Assembly (NCBI RefSeq): GCF_020268605.1
Contig: NZ_CP084222.1
Span: forward strand, 1,054,001 to 1,118,000
Source of the DNA: Arsenophonus apicola
GTDB taxonomy: Bacteria > Pseudomonadota > Gammaproteobacteria > Enterobacterales > Enterobacteriaceae
Direction of reading: 5' to 3'
DNA: 64,000 nt
The first letter of the stretch is position 1. Each line of letters opens with the position of its first letter. The translations under genes and the position numbers were made by a program. The notes beneath the pieces are model-generated. The model worked only from the letters and a program-made list of their open reading frames with translations. It was not told where the DNA came from and did not search any database. Shown here piece by piece: positions 51,460-61,164 of the stretch.

Positions 51460-52919
51460 ATGAAAAACTCAACTCAATATCAGCAGGCAAGCTATCGTGG
51501 GCGTTATCCATCCGATGAGAATGGCACAGTAATAATAATGAACCCGGAACGGGGTTTTAGATATGAAAATATGATTTTATTAAACGAAGATTTAATAAAT
51601 CCTTTTTCTAGAGAAAAACAAAATGGCAATATTTTACTCGAATTATATAAAAAAGAGATTGTCGGTGAACGTTATCAAATTGTTCAGCAATATATTTATC
51701 TGACAGAATATATAAATAGCGATCTTGATGACAAGGCTATCGAGCTAATTAATTATATTTTTAGCCAGGCTAAATTAGCCGGTGTTAAGCTTTTGGTTAG
51801 ATTTGTTTATAAATATGCTAACCATATCCCAGAGCCTGAGGTAGAAAGAGTAAAACAACATATGCGACAATTAAAGCCAATATTGGCCAATAGCATAATA
51901 TATGCCTTTCAGTACGGTTGGATTGGTACCTGGGGCGAGCAACACGGTAGTTGTTACAAAGATGAGCAAAAGCGGCAAATCTACCATACATTTTATATCG
52001 ACTTTATGCCAGCTAATAGAAAAATAACCATGCGCTATAAGGCTAATCGAGATATGTTGATTAACTCACTTAGCCCATTACAGTTTAATGATCATTTGCG
52101 TATCGGTTTTAATAATGATTACTATACTTAGATGCGCATAAATATGCTGCTGGCAATGACTTTACCTGGCGAAGTGAAGTGTATCAAGATCTAAAAAAAA
52201 TTGGCGTAAATTCTATTTATGACGTTGAAATGCCTTACAACGATGATGGGCGTGATCCCTGGTGCCTTAATACAATTCCTGCTGATTTTGGCTGGGGTAC
52301 GATTTGGCGCTTTACTGAATTAGGCGCTGCAACATTTAGTATTATACATAATTTAAATTTATGTATAGCGGCTCTACGTAAAGCGGTTATTGATTTAAAA
52401 AGGTTTGAAAATGCTGGGTTTGTCTGTGATCGCGACTATTTTTGGGATCACACAAAGACAAATTATACCACCAGGAGTGCCTTTGAATATATTAGAGATC
52501 ATCTTGGCTATAGGCTGATACTTGAAGAAGCGACTTACCCATTATATGTTAAAAATGGTGATTATTTTGATTTAAAGTTTAGCCTAAAAAATTATGGTTT
52601 TGCCCGACCAGTAAATAACAGACCGATTGTTATTGTATTCCTCGATGAGCAAGATGAGATCAAATGGCAACTCTTTATGCCAGAAGGAGCTGAGTTGTGC
52701 GCAGCGGGTAGGGGTTATACATTTAGTATTTCCAGTCAGCTTGATAATATAAAAAGCGGAAAATATCAGTTAGCATTATGGTTACCCGATGAAAGCCCCT
52801 TGCTAAGAGATAGTCCCCTATATGATATACAATTGGCCAATGGTGGAAGTAATTTCCGTTTAATTGAAACGGAAAGACATCGCTTTAATGTTTTCGCCGA
52901 GGTACAAGTTATTGAATAA
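51460..52919 (+). pseudogene. DUF4874/DUF4832 domain protein, split by a frameshift
   Basis: Predicted sugar-active or sugar-binding protein with a barrel-like N-terminal DUF4874 part and a DUF4832 C-terminal part; the exact function of the family is not known to me. The first frame (51460-52131) has the family opening NPERGFRYENM and AFQYGWIGTWGEQHG. It ends at TAG 52129 after RIGFNNDYYT. The second frame continues it (YLDAHKYAAGNDF, MPYNDDG, WGTIWRFTELGAATFS, then a beta-rich tail) to 52919. Two extra bases (a repeated TA at about 52122-52126) explain the shift; joined it would be about 486 residues. There is no signal peptide. It is divergent from tcA within the toxin island. Confidence 0.8.
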
Positions 52920-52922
52920 AAT

Positions 52923-52952
52923 CCAGCTAGTTAAGAACGCTAGCCGGTTTTT
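52923..52952 (+). terminator. Terminator after the DUF4832 gene
   Basis: Stem CCaGCTAG / CTAGCcGG (one mismatch) with a 9-nt loop, directly followed by TTTTT, right after the stop codon. Confidence 0.75.
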
Positions 52953-53044
52953 AGCCATTAATTGCCGTTTTTCCATTTAGTTAGCGATGAATAAAACTTA
53001 ATTTTATCGATTAAAGTGAGTTATAAATTAAGTGGTTAGTGAGT

Positions 53045-53081
53045 AAAAAAAGCTGAAATACTCTGTATTTCAGCTTTTTTT
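53045..53081. terminator. Terminator hairpin of the duplicated pta end
   Basis: GCTGAAATAC-TCT-GTATTTCAGC flanked by A7 and T7, able to end transcription in both directions. The copy at intact pta has loop AGA, the reverse complement of TCT. Confidence 0.85.
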
Positions 53082-53096
53082 GTCAGCCAGAAAAAA

Positions 53097-53406
53097 TCAG
53101 TTATTTTGCGTTGCCTGAATCGCGGTAAGGGCAATGGTATAAACAATATCATCAACCAATGCGCCACGGGACAAATCATTAACCGGTTTACGCATCCCCT
53201 GTAGCATTGGGCCGATAGAAACCAGATTAGCTGAGCGTTGCACCGCTTTATAGGTAGTATTGCCAGTATTAAGATCTGGAAAAATAAACACCGTTGCTTG
53301 ACCGGCTACCGGTGAATTCAGTGCTTTAGATTTAGCCACATCGGCCATAATGGCTGCATCATATTGTAATGGACCGTCAATCACTAAATCGAGTCGTTTG
53401 TTTGTG
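53097..53406 (-). pseudogene. Truncated phosphate acetyltransferase fragment (pta 3' end)
   Basis: Encodes only the last ~100 residues of Pta (DLVIDGPLQYDAAIMADVAK to AIQATQNN), nearly the same as the end of the intact gene at 56699, with Gly-to-Leu... changes limited to a few residues (for example KALNSP instead of KAPNSP). The frame is open further upstream to 53441 but that part (MIFLHKISYLSG) is unrelated. It cannot make an active enzyme. Confidence 0.9.
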
Positions 53407-53492
53407 CCAGATAGATAGGATATTTTATGCAAAAAAATCACTTATTTCATGAGTAATAAGTGATTTTAAGGCTTTTTATTTTTTATAGATTA

Positions 53493-56297
53493 TTATAATC
53501 GAGTGGAAACATTTGCACTAGCTTGCGGTTTTTTAATTTGATAACGAGTAAATTCACTGAGTTTTTGCCTATATATTTCACGTTTTTGACTAGGGGTAAC
53601 ATTTTCTGCAATTAGTGTGTCTCTGGCAATGTTGGTTTCAGTTGCCTTAAGGCCTTTTAAATACATACTCTCTGCACGATATATAGTCTTTTCATATAAA
53701 TAGCCTGGCCCATCAACATCTATTACTTTAGCTTGGGATAAATCAGCATTATTTTCTTTAAGATAGTCAATTGACGCTAATTTTTGCTTTATTGTTGGTT
53801 TATAATGACCACTTTTGGTGGTTAATGAAAGAATTTGTCCATTGAGTACACTTATCATTCCGGCGTCCAATACATTTGCTCCAGCCATAAATGAAGAGTG
53901 ATGGAAAGATTGTGGTACGTGCTTATTAAGATAAAGTTTTTTATCTAAACTGATAACGTAAGCATAAACAGTTGCATTCCATACACTATGATCACCTGAT
54001 TCTCCGTACTCATTAGTTTGATTAAAAAGGCTTTGACTTATTTTATTACGTAATAGTCCTTCATTATCAACTTCTACTTCATAATACATTCTTTCCTGTT
54101 CACTTAAATATTTTATGTTTGTTTGTCTATCAATTTGTTGGTACATACTGTCCATAACAATTTGGGGTAAGTATTCTTTTTGTTCAGGTCGTTGGATGGC
54201 TAATGGCGCTGTAGCTGCTGCGATACTTTTTGTCGGTTTGTTATTTTTGCCAAAAAGTTTTTTAAGTGGCGAGTTCCCATTGGGATCATATAAGTTAACG
54301 GGATTATTCCTTACCATTCGATAGAGATTTAATCCGTCAATAGTACCGGCTGGATCAGGATTTAGCCATCGTCCAATCCATGGCTGATAATAGCGAGAAC
54401 CATAGTAATATAGCCCGCTAGCAACCCGTTCTTTGCCTGAATAACGATAGGTTTTATAATAAGCTTCAAGCTGATTTTGCGCTGCCCACCAGGCAGTACC
54501 ACCATAAGGGAAAAATTCTTCTTCACTACTTAATTGGCCTGCTTCATTTAATTCTAAAATGCAACTGTCAATTTGATTATTTATACTATAACGCAACGCA
54601 TTATTGCCGATTTCAGGCGGGGCATCTTGAGCATTCGCCCAATGCAATACTCGTACGTTTTCTAGCATGATGACAGTCCGTAAGGATTGTCGTTGTGGGG
54701 GTTGCCCTTCTGCTGTTTGTAGATCATGAGTGATTATTTCAATTCCCGGTAAATAACAACTGGTTTTAATATGGGTTACATTGCCAGCTAGATACTGTTC
54801 TTGTTTGACTAAACGCACTCCCTGGCTATCATAACAGTAGATTTCACTATCATTTTCCGCTGTTTCCCGTGTAATTGGCGTAACTGAAGCTAATTGATTT
54901 TGACCATTCCAAGTTAAATTTTGACCGATTTGCAATTGGAGTTGATTGCCAGCAGCATCAAAGTAATCTTCAATAGGCAAGTCTGATGTTGAGGGGAAAA
55001 AAGAGTCAGATAAAGCATGGTTACTGGTAGCAGAAACATAAATACGTTTTGTCCATTGACTAGCGCCCAGATGTTTTATCATCGTTAAATTACCTGAAGC
55101 ATCATATTGATATTGGCGGGTATATGGAGTGCTTTGATAGGCAGCATCAGCAGGGGAGGAAAGAAAACGTTGAGTAAAAGGATGGCGATTTGTTAGTGAT
55201 TCTCGTCCAGTCGCTTCAATGAGCTGATAGAAGGTATCATAGCGGTAGTGATTTTCAGGAATGGATTTTTGATTATGATAAAAGCGTGATGCATGGGCAT
55301 CATTCTGAATAAGAATAATATTACCGACAGGATCATAGGTGTAGCGTAAATCTTGGAAAGTTAAATAACCTAAGGGATGATGCACTGGACGGTAAGTTTT
55401 TGCCATTAATAGATAACCTGTTTCAGCTTCATAGCTATAATCAGTAATTACGCCATTGCCAAGTATCTCCTGTCTGATTTGTCCATTAGCTACATAATCA
55501 GCGGCTCGTAAGACAATTTGTTGAGGTTGATCTTTAACTTGTAATGAGCGAGAAATTAACTGTCCCGCACAGTTATAACGCTGTTGTTGAATGTTGCCAT
55601 CAGCATCGATTTGCTGTAGTAGGGCACCGCCGATATCATAGTCCTGGCGGGTAATAAAGGTATCTGTAGAGAGTTTTTGTTGCCACTCTTGTTCTGTACC
55701 CTGCCAATCGCTTGGATAAGAAAAATCAGCCAGCAGTTGGCGTTGTTGAATTTGAAGATAGCCGTTGAGAGCAACACTTTATATTTGTTGACAGCCAGCG
55801 GTATCATAGTGACGAATGACTTGGCCACATAAATTATATGCTTGGTTTTGTCGTGTTACTGGCGCATAGATTAAGCGTTCAAGAATTCGTGATGCTTGAT
55901 TAGCTACTTGCTCATCGATAGCAAGTAACCTTCCCATAAAAGGCCTTTCTGTAGATTCATATAACCAGTTACGCTGAGTATGTCTGGCATCTTGTTGGTA
56001 AAAAGGTCGTCCTTCAATATCATTTAACGTTAATAAGTTACCACTGTCCTGGCTTTCAGTATGGATGATATTACCGGTTAATGATGTTTGATAAGAGAAA
56101 TTGGGGATAGGAAGTCGAGGATCTTGTTGCGAGAGGAGGTGACCTGTAGCGGTAAATTTTTGCTGGGTCAGCCGTAACTCTGGTGGATCTTCGCTGGTTG
56201 TCCGATAAAATTGTAATGTTCGAATTGCTAGACCCCGGTTATCTTGAACTTTGATAGTGGGTGTCCCTTGATGGATTGTAGCAAAAGAAATAGACAT
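53493..56297 (-). pseudogene. Tc toxin TcC component (TccC-like Rhs toxin), in-frame stop at codon 173
   Basis: TcC closes the TcB-TcC cocoon and carries the toxic enzyme as its C-terminal variable domain. The start is ATG 56297 (MSISFATIHQGTPTIKVQDN), with GGAGG upstream. The frame stops at TAA 55779-55781 (codon 173, after GCQQI) but continues in the same frame to 53493 with no other stop, 934 codons in total, normal TcC length. YD-type Rhs repeats (YDPVGNIILIQNDAHASRF, YQYDASGNLT) lead to the conserved core SRYYQPWIGRWLNPDPAGTIDG and NNPVNLYDPNG, the self-cleaving region of the family. The last ~260 residues are the toxin candidate, with FHHSSFMAGANVLDAG and TKSGHYKP; I do not recognise its activity. 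The likely original codon at the stop is CAA or GAA. A remake from a later start would lack the N-terminal shell. Confidence 0.88.
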
Positions 56298-56643
56298 AAA
56301 ACCTCCGATGTTAAATTTAAGGGTTATGAATATTACCCTCACCACTACTTACTTATAGGTATTTTAGCGGTGAGTTTGGTTAGTATAACGAAAAACTTAG
56401 CGTTAAATAAATCTATTATTAATTCGCCTTTTATCTAAAGATAATATTTTGTATTAAATTAAATCAGAATATAAATATTGTGTATTTAGATTAACGCTTT
56501 TTATTATTAATTATTGTTATTAGTTAGTGGGAAAATTTTATTCTTTGAGGTATGTTAACTTTGTAATAAATTGATTTTTAACGCTTTTTATAATGTATAA
56601 CACAATTTCTTTCAATTTATTAGTGGATATTGCCTGTATTTTA
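56298..56643. other. Spacer between tcC and the pta terminator
   Basis: About 345 bp, AT-rich, with no gene. It contains the tcC promoter region (upstream of 56297 on the minus strand) and the edge of the inserted module next to the native pta end. Confidence 0.5.
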
Positions 56644-57009
56644 TGTAAAAAAAAGCTGAAATACAGAGTATTTCAGCTTTTTTGATAGCCAGAAGAAATT
56701 AGTTATTTTGCGTAGCCTGAATCGCGGTAAGGGCAATGGTATAAACAATATCATCAACCAATGCGCCACGGGACAAATCATTAACCGGTTTACGCATCCC
56801 CTGTAGCATTGGGCCGATAGAAACCAGATTAGCTGAGCGTTGCACCGCTTTATAGGTAGTATTGCCAGTATTAAGATCTGGAAAAATAAACACCGTTGCT
56901 TGACCGGCTACCGGTGAATTCGGTGCTTTAGATTTAGCCACATCGGCCATAATGGCTGCATCATATTGTAATGGACCGTCAATCACTAAATCGGGTCGTT
57001 TTGCTTGTG
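56644..57009 (-). repeat. Native copy of the repeat: 3' end of intact pta
   Basis: Partner of the 53043-53406 direct repeat; includes the pta terminator and about the last 100 codons of pta. Confidence 0.92.
56647..56683. terminator. pta terminator
   Basis: AAGCTGAAATAC-AGA-GTATTTCAGCTT inside A8/T6 flanks, 16 bp beyond the pta stop; works for the minus-strand pta transcript and probably in both directions. Confidence 0.88.
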
Positions 57010-58834
57010 CTAAACGGGTTGCTTCTCGCACTTTGTCCACGTCACTGCCGGCACCGGAGTTACCGGTAGAATAAGAGATCATTGCCACTCGCGGCTCAAT
57101 ACCAAATGCTTTGGCCGAATCTGCCGACTGGATGGCGATTTCTGATAATTGTTCCGCCGTTGGATCTGGATTTATTGCGCAGTCACCATAAACTAACACC
57201 TGCTCAGGTAATAGCATAAAGAATATCGAAGAGACGATTGAGCTGCCAGGGGCAGTTTTGATCAGTTGTAACGGTGGGCGAATAGTATTCGCCGTGGTAT
57301 GAACAGCGCCGGAAACTAAACCATCAACCTCATTTTTTTCCAGCATCATGGTGCCTAACACCACATTATCTTCTAACTGTTCACGCGCTACAATTTCAGT
57401 CATGCCTTTATTTTTGCGCAGCTCAACTAAGCGCTCAACATAGTTTTTTCGTACTGATTTAGGTGCCACAATTTCGATTCCGGCACCTAATTCAACCCCT
57501 TGCGCGGCGGCAACCCGTTTTATTTCATCGGGATCACCTAGCAGGATACAGGTGGCAATCCCCCTTTCAGCACAAATAGCTGCCGCTTTTACCGTACGAG
57601 GTTCATTACCCTCCGGTAGTATGATACGTTTGTTAGCTTTACGCGCTAATTCAGTTAATTGATAGCGGAAAGCGGGAGGTGATAGCCGTTTAGGGCGTTC
57701 TGAGTCAGCAGTGAGTGAATCAATCCATTGCTGATTGATATGCAAGGCAACATAGTTTTGAATTTTTTCAATCCGTTCATGATCATCCGCATGCACTTCT
57801 AAACTGAAACTTTGCAGACTTAACGAAGTTTGCCAGGTATTGGTATCTACCATCAATACCGGTAAACCGGTTTCGAAAGCGCGGTGACAGAGGGAGTGTA
57901 TTGGCTTGGCAATAGGGTAACCACCCGTTAATAGTAATGCTCCAATTTCGACACCATTCATGGCGGCTAAACAGGCAGATACAATAACATCAGGGCGATC
58001 AGAAGAGGTTACTAGCAATGAACCGGGACGAAATAGCTCTACCATATTGGGCACACTGCGGGCGCAGAAAATAACCGATTTTATACGCCGGGTTTGTAGT
58101 GCGCCTTCATTGATAATGCTGGCATTTAGATGATTAGCAATATCAATACCACGGGTGGCGATTAGATCAAAATTCCATGGAATACAACCCAATATTGGCA
58201 GTGGACTATTGTTAGCTAACGTTTTGCTATCAATTTTTGTGATTGTAGCTTTAGTCGACTCATCAAATATCTCCGATAAATCAGGGCGGGTACGGCCATG
58301 CTCATCAACTGGTGCATTGAGTTTATTAATAATTACCCCGGTGATATTTTTATTTTGTAAACCACCAAATTCTGCGCGGGCTAATTCAATGCGCTCTTTT
58401 AACTGTTCCGGGGTGTTGTTACCTAATGCGGTAACAAAAATAACGTCAGCGCCTAACGTCTTGGCGATATCATAATTTAACGATTGGGCAAAAGGGTGCT
58501 TACGGGTAGGCATTAAACCTTCGATTAGAATAACTTCAGCCTGTTGCGTATTGTCATGATAACGAGCAACAATCTCTTCCATTAAAATATCTTTTTGATC
58601 ATTAGCCAGCAGAGATTCAACATAACTCATTTTTAGTGGTTCAGCGACCTGAACACTAGAATGGGAGCGTAATACTTCGGTTGTCTGATCTTTATCACCA
58701 AAACGGGGTTGAGCAATGGGCTTAAAAACCGTTAGACTAACCCCTTTTTGTTCCATTGAACGGACGACCCCTAAACTGACGCTGGTTAAACCAACACTAA
58801 TGTCAGTCGGAATTAACATTATTGTACGGGACAC
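56699..58834 (-). CDS. pta: Phosphate acetyltransferase Pta
   Basis: Converts acetyl-CoA and phosphate to acetyl phosphate in the acetate overflow pathway. It has 711 residues (E. coli 714): an N-terminal DRTGG/CobB-like regulatory part (TDISVGLTSVSLGVVRSMEQ at the start), then the catalytic PTA_PTB domain (about 390-705; GDCAINPDPTAEQLSEIA, YSTGNSGAGSDVDKV, DGPLQYDAA). Intact. It follows ackA by 73 bp on the same strand. Its 3' end is duplicated beyond tcC. Confidence 0.97.
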   Translation of the reverse strand: MSRTIMLIPTDISVGLTSVSLGVVRSMEQKGVSLTVFKPIAQPRFGDKDQTTEVLRSHSSVQVAEPLKMSYVESLLANDQKDILMEEIVARYHDNTQQAEVILIEGLMPTRKHPFAQSLNYDIAKTLGADVIFVTALGNNTPEQLKERIELARAEFGGLQNKNITGVIINKLNAPVDEHGRTRPDLSEIFDESTKATITKIDSKTLANNSPLPILGCIPWNFDLIATRGIDIANHLNASIINEGALQTRRIKSVIFCARSVPNMVELFRPGSLLVTSSDRPDVIVSACLAAMNGVEIGALLLTGGYPIAKPIHSLCHRAFETGLPVLMVDTNTWQTSLSLQSFSLEVHADDHERIEKIQNYVALHINQQWIDSLTADSERPKRLSPPAFRYQLTELARKANKRIILPEGNEPRTVKAAAICAERGIATCILLGDPDEIKRVAAAQGVELGAGIEIVAPKSVRKNYVERLVELRKNKGMTEIVAREQLEDNVVLGTMMLEKNEVDGLVSGAVHTTANTIRPPLQLIKTAPGSSIVSSIFFMLLPEQVLVYGDCAINPDPTAEQLSEIAIQSADSAKAFGIEPRVAMISYSTGNSGAGSDVDKVREATRLAQAKRPDLVIDGPLQYDAAIMADVAKSKAPNSPVAGQATVFIFPDLNTGNTTYKAVQRSANLVSIGPMLQGMRKPVNDLSRGALVDDIVYTIALTAIQATQNN

Positions 58835-58907
58835 AAATACCTCTTTAACAGTTGCAAGATGTTTAACCTCTTACTGCCAATTGGTAAACTGGCAGCTTCT
58901 AATCTAT

Positions 58908-60110
58908 TTATGCCGTTAGGCGGCTAGCGTCCTGAGCAATAACTAACTCTTCATTCGTTGGAATAACCAGAGCAGGAATGCTATCGTCAGTCGTAATCTT
59001 GCCCGATTTGCCAAATCGTGCAGCTAAGTTGCGCTCGTGATCATACTTAATACCAATTAAAGATAATTTTTTAAGTGTTAATTCACGTACTAGAGCTGAG
59101 TTTTCTCCAATACCACCGGTGAAAATAATAGCATCTAATCGCCCTTCCATTAATGCGCAGTAAGCGGCGATATATTTGGCTAAACGATGACAATAGACAT
59201 CCATTGCCCGTTTTGCATCTGGTTTAGTGTCATAATTGTCTTCGACATAACGACAATCGTTGGTGACTTCAGTTAATCCAAGTATGCCAGACTCTTTAGT
59301 TAATAATGAATTGATTTTATCAACACTCATACCCAAAGCGTCATGAAGGTGGAACACAATAGCCGGATCGATATCACCACTACGCGTTCCCATCACTAGG
59401 CCTTCTAGCGGTGTGAGACCCATCGAGGTATCAACAGATTGTCCATTGACTATTGCAGTAACCGATCCACCATTGCCCAAATGGCAGGTGATAACATTCA
59501 GATCATTGATCGGTTTATTCAGTTCTTTGGCTGCTTGCCGGGAGACATAATAGTGGCTAGTACCGTGCGCGCCATAACGACGGATACCATGTTCTTTGTA
59601 AAGATTATAAGGTAGAGCATATAAATAAGCTTCAACCGGCATCGTCTGATGGAAGGCGGTATCAAATACAGCAACATGTTTGTCATTTAAATGTGGAAAT
59701 GCTTTTTTCGCTTCTTCAAGTCCAATAATGCCAGCAGGATTATGTAATGGCGCAAATGGAATAGATGCTTTAATGCCTGCAACGACTTCATCATTGATAA
59801 TAACCGATTGGGTAAATTTTTCACCGCCATGCACAATACGATGACCAATAGCAGAAATGGCTTGGGCTAATTCTGGTTTTTGGGTAAGAATTTGATTGAC
59901 AATGAAAGTCATTGCTTCACTGTGTGCAGCGCCTGCGCCTAAAGCAGCTTCGTTTTTCGTGCCATCTATTTTCCATTTAATGCGGGCTTCTGGTAGATGA
60001 AAACATTCTGCTAAACCAGATAGTTGTTCTTCGCCGTTAACAGGATCAATGATAGCAAATTTAAGGGAAGAGCTACCGCAGTTGAGGACAAGTACCAGCT
60101 TACTTGACAT
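58908..60110 (-). CDS. ackA: Acetate kinase AckA
   Basis: Makes acetate and ATP from acetyl phosphate. It has 400 residues. Signatures VLNCGSSSLKFAI at the N-terminus, FDTAFHQTMP, YGAHGTSHYYVS, HLGNGGSVTAI and FTGGIGENSALVR near the C-terminus. First gene of ackA-pta as in E. coli; divergent from yfbV. Confidence 0.97.
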   Translation of the reverse strand: MSSKLVLVLNCGSSSLKFAIIDPVNGEEQLSGLAECFHLPEARIKWKIDGTKNEAALGAGAAHSEAMTFIVNQILTQKPELAQAISAIGHRIVHGGEKFTQSVIINDEVVAGIKASIPFAPLHNPAGIIGLEEAKKAFPHLNDKHVAVFDTAFHQTMPVEAYLYALPYNLYKEHGIRRYGAHGTSHYYVSRQAAKELNKPINDLNVITCHLGNGGSVTAIVNGQSVDTSMGLTPLEGLVMGTRSGDIDPAIVFHLHDALGMSVDKINSLLTKESGILGLTEVTNDCRYVEDNYDTKPDAKRAMDVYCHRLAKYIAAYCALMEGRLDAIIFTGGIGENSALVRELTLKKLSLIGIKYDHERNLAARFGKSGKITTDDSIPALVIPTNEELVIAQDASRLTA

Positions 60111-60527
60111 GGAATTACCTACTATATCGTTATCATGGAGTCTTCTTTGTCGGGTTAACCAGGAAGACTAGGGTTAAAAAACATCAATCCAATAGAATGC
60201 TAGTAGCCTAGCTTATCCCTGGGATTATATTGAATGATTAATATCATATTTACGCAATATTATGATATTTTAATCGTATTTATCGACTAAATAACTATGT
60301 TTGCCATGTTGATATTAAAGATGCAATATAATATTAACATTATGGATTGAAAACATAGTAATAGACCAAATATAAACTTTATATGATATAAGTTTTTCTA
60401 CAGATTATAGAAATCGTGGCCTCCGGCAACCGATGTTGCCCTATAAATTCTACTAAAAAGATTTTATGCTTTATATATATTTTTTAAATTTTGCATGAAA
60501 AATTGATTGAAGTCATGTGAGGTATTG
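60111..60527. other. Divergent promoter region of ackA and yfbV
   Basis: About 415 bp without a gene. It holds the promoters for ackA-pta (left) and yfbV (right), and a perfect 6-bp palindromic stem GGCAAC-CGAT-GTTGCC at 60425-60440 of unknown role. Exact promoter boxes could not be assigned. Confidence 0.5.
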
Positions 60528-60983
60528 ATGAATACGACACCAGAAACGACCCCGGGTTTCATACAAAAGTTGAAACTAGGGAGGCAGTATGCCAAGACAT
60601 TTCCGTTAGAGAAATGTTTGATACCTATTTTTCCCGAGCATCGCGTAATCACCGCTAGCCGATTTGCGATTCGTTACATGCCTGCGGTTGCTATTTTTAC
60701 CCTTAGCTGGCAGATTGCATGGGGTGGTCTGCTGGGACCGGCTGTGGGGACAGCTCTTTTTGCTTGTAGCTTACCATTGCAGGGATTATGGTGGTTAGGT
60801 AAGCGTTCAGTTACGCCGCTACCTTCTGCATTACTTAGTTGGTTTTATGAAATTCGTGAAAAATTTAAACAAGCTGGAATTACCATCACGCCAGTTAAAG
60901 GTACCCCGACTTATCAAACACTAGCAGAATTGTTAAAACGCGCTTTCAAACAATTAGATCGCTCTTTTGTTGATGGTATTTAA
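60528..60983 (+). CDS. yfbV: YfbV inner-membrane protein (UPF0208)
   Basis: 151 residues from ATG 60528 (MNTTPETTPGFIQKLKLGRQ), with GAGG upstream; the frame is open 21 bases earlier. Two hydrophobic segments at about residues 45-90 (PAVAIFTLSWQIAWGGLL, AVGTALFACSLPLQG). In E. coli YfbV (MatS-associated role) helps insulate the Ter macrodomain. Same position beside ackA as in E. coli. Confidence 0.94.
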   Translation: MNTTPETTPGFIQKLKLGRQYAKTFPLEKCLIPIFPEHRVITASRFAIRYMPAVAIFTLSWQIAWGGLLGPAVGTALFACSLPLQGLWWLGKRSVTPLPSALLSWFYEIREKFKQAGITITPVKGTPTYQTLAELLKRAFKQLDRSFVDGI

Positions 60984-61164
60984 CTTAATTTGAAATGATA
61001 GTGGAGTAGCTGGTCAGCGAGAGAGATAATTGGCATTAGAAAATAGTTTTTTAATAGTTAAAAATTGAAAAGCCTTTTTAGATCAATAAAAGGTGTGTTA
61101 TCACTATAAAAGGCAGGGCGGTAATGCGATGATTTAGCAAATTTCCTAGTATAGGAGAGCCATA

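Larger units (their letters stand above)
53043..53406 (-). repeat. Second copy of the pta 3' end and its terminator
   Basis: This stretch repeats 56644-57009. Over 53101-53398 (the coding part) I count 3 differences in 298 bp against 56703-57000. The pta terminator hairpin is also present. Similarity stops just after GTCGTTT-GTTTGTGC. The copy sits on the far side of the tcC gene from intact pta, so the two copies flank tcC as direct repeats. Confidence 0.93.

Noticed and set aside
52179..52919. Reading the DUF4832 half as its own gene
   Set aside because: The conserved segment YLDAHKYAAGNDF lies before its first ATG and continues the upstream frame; it is one split gene.
60425..60440. GGCAAC-CGAT-GTTGCC stem as a terminator
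   Set aside because: It lies upstream of yfbV and ackA, not after a gene, and has no T run; left as a palindrome of unknown role.
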